From CAYMUL01 sp964393605 (GTDB lineage: Bacteria; Bacteroidota; Ignavibacteria; Ignavibacteriales; Ignavibacteriaceae), in contig CAYMUL010000012.1 of the NCBI GenBank assembly GCA_964393605.1, forward strand, positions 1-64,000: a stretch of DNA of 64,000 nt. The letters run 5' to 3'. Below the pieces are notes generated by a model that saw only the letters and a program-made list of their open reading frames with translations, did not search any database and was not told the DNA's origin. Position 1 is the first letter of the stretch. Every line of letters begins with the position of its first letter. Positions 63,129-64,000 of this stretch are shown piece by piece. The translations under genes were made by a program, and so were the position numbers.

Positions 63129-63277
63129 ATTGCAAGAATTTTTAGAATTCTAAAGAAGCGGAAGAAAATAGTATCACTGCGATATTATTTGGACAAAGTG
63201 AAAATTAAATTCTTTTATTAGAAGATTAAAAAAACAAAACTAATTAACTTAACTCACAATCTTAAAGGAGAAAAAAA

Positions 63278-64000
63278 ATGATCAAAAAGACAATGTTCTT
63301 CCTCTGGTGTGTTGCATTAGTTGCAAACTTCACCGTGGCTCAAGATGCAGGTAAAACTGTAAATTCTAAACAATCAGTTGTATTTGATAGAGCTGATGAT
63401 GACAGAGGCGTGCACAATCCGAATCCATCTCTTAATACGAGAGGTGCTTCGTTGATCACCAAAACGTGGAATGGCTATTCTACCCAAGCCTCTTACACAA
63501 ACCAAATTTATTTTGAACCCAACTCCGGCCTACTCGGTGTTGTTCACAGAACCGACCGTACCGGCGCTGGTAGCGGTAGAGTGATGTACCAAGTATCCGA
63601 TGACTTCGGCGCTAACTGGTCAGGTCAAATCGGTCCTGTTAACCAATTCGGTAAAGTTGCAGGTCGTCATCCAAATATTGGAATGTCTAACCCGACAAAC
63701 TCAACCAATGTAGACGATGTTGCTATCTCTCTTGGAATTGCAGAATTAGATGCAACATGGAGATGGGCAGTATTATCCACTGCTTCTGCTCCGGGTAGTA
63801 CAACCTATACCGGAAAATTAGATAGCGTATTTTTCCCTGGTGATGAAATGACATCTGATAATGCAGGAAATCTTTACTCAGTTTGGGCTGTTTCAGAACC
63901 TTGGTTAGGTGATACACTTGCTCAAAACGTTTTATATCGTTCTACCGATAAAGGTGCAACTTGGACCGGTAAAGGAATGGATAAAGCTGCCGATTTTGGT
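63278..64000 (+). CDS. Secreted BNR/sialidase-like protein, 5' part (runs off the window)
   Basis: The 241 codons up to the window edge are open. ATG 63278 with AAAGGAGAA upstream. Signal peptide to about residue 20 (FFLWCVALVANFTVAQ). The mature part has BNR-like Asp-box stretches: YQVSDDFGANWSGQIG near residues 105-120 and LYRSTDKGATWTGKG near 216-230, as in exo-sialidase or xyloglucanase-like propellers. A C-terminal T9SS domain is likely by analogy to the 53204 protein but lies outside. The G+C-richer codon use and strong ribosome site suggest high expression. Confidence 0.85.
   Translation, partial: MIKKTMFFLWCVALVANFTVAQDAGKTVNSKQSVVFDRADDDRGVHNPNPSLNTRGASLITKTWNGYSTQASYTNQIYFEPNSGLLGVVHRTDRTGAGSGRVMYQVSDDFGANWSGQIGPVNQFGKVAGRHPNIGMSNPTNSTNVDDVAISLGIAELDATWRWAVLSTASAPGSTTYTGKLDSVFFPGDEMTSDNAGNLYSVWAVSEPWLGDTLAQNVLYRSTDKGATWTGKGMDKAADFG

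Overview
The window is a bacterial chromosome segment that is AT-rich, Gram-negative and densely coding, with no rRNA or tRNA gene that I can recognise. It most likely comes from the Ignavibacteria (Bacteroidota/Chlorobi lineage). The reasons are a fused lpxC-fabZ gene followed by lpxA, a Por/type IX secretion (T9SS) C-terminal sorting domain of the 'AQNYPNPFNP' type, two-component-propeller and BNR-like secreted proteins, a DUF3098-like gene, and TATATTTG promoter elements resembling the Bacteroidetes -7 box beside ordinary TTGACA/TATAAT promoters. The assignment to class is inference from gene content.

Layout. 1-553: four tandem copies of a 92-bp repeat, then a leader. 554-15805: one long plus-strand run, mostly with overlapping start/stop codons, for cell-envelope building: lpxC/fabZ, lpxA, a LipM/LplA-like acyltransferase, a secreted propeller, the split heptose genes hldE-kinase and hldE-nucleotidyltransferase, TamB, RNase R, and a large secreted protein combining a zinc-protease motif, a propeller and an Omp85-like barrel. 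15806-23408: housekeeping (FmdB-like zinc ribbon, a lipoprotein, prs-rplY-pth-hppA, rpsF-ssb-rpsR-rplI with a strong terminator, and rpmB opposite). 23601-33715: tsaC, a broken AlbA_2/RecG-like gene, an SDR, a small membrane protein, a GH20 hexosaminidase, fabF, a small outer-membrane protein, dprA, an isolated EutN/CcmL-type protein, a DUF3098-like protein and a small unknown gene with a structured leader.

34116-48214: a surface-polysaccharide locus. It holds a Wzz-like regulator, a Wzy-like polymerase, a Wzx flippase, two methyltransferases, five family 2/4/9 glycosyltransferases, a WcaJ/WbaP-type initiating transferase, a polyprenol-phosphate mannose synthase, and an unusual fusion of a GT2 with a degenerate initiating-transferase domain. 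A second flippase lies a little downstream. 48222-51545: accA, a YbgC thioesterase, that flippase and dut. 51546-56753: a cassette of a lipoprotein and a T9SS-exported protein, bounded on both sides by the same composite intergenic repeat. 56754-64000: dnaE, an enoyl-ACP reductase, thioredoxin, serA and the start of another secreted BNR-like protein that runs off the window.

The main theme is envelope construction: lipid A acylation (LpxC, LpxA, FabZ, FabF, FabI, AccA), heptose supply for the core, capsule/O-antigen synthesis and outer-membrane assembly (TamB, Omp85-type barrel). The most unusual items are the GT2/pseudo-phosphoglycosyltransferase fusion, the protease-propeller-Omp85 protein beside tamB, the frameshifted AlbA_2 gene whose second frame break lies on three 11-bp repeats, the repeat-bounded surface-protein cassette with a nested MITE-like insertion, the structured leader at 33.8 kb and the eight-cysteine GT9.
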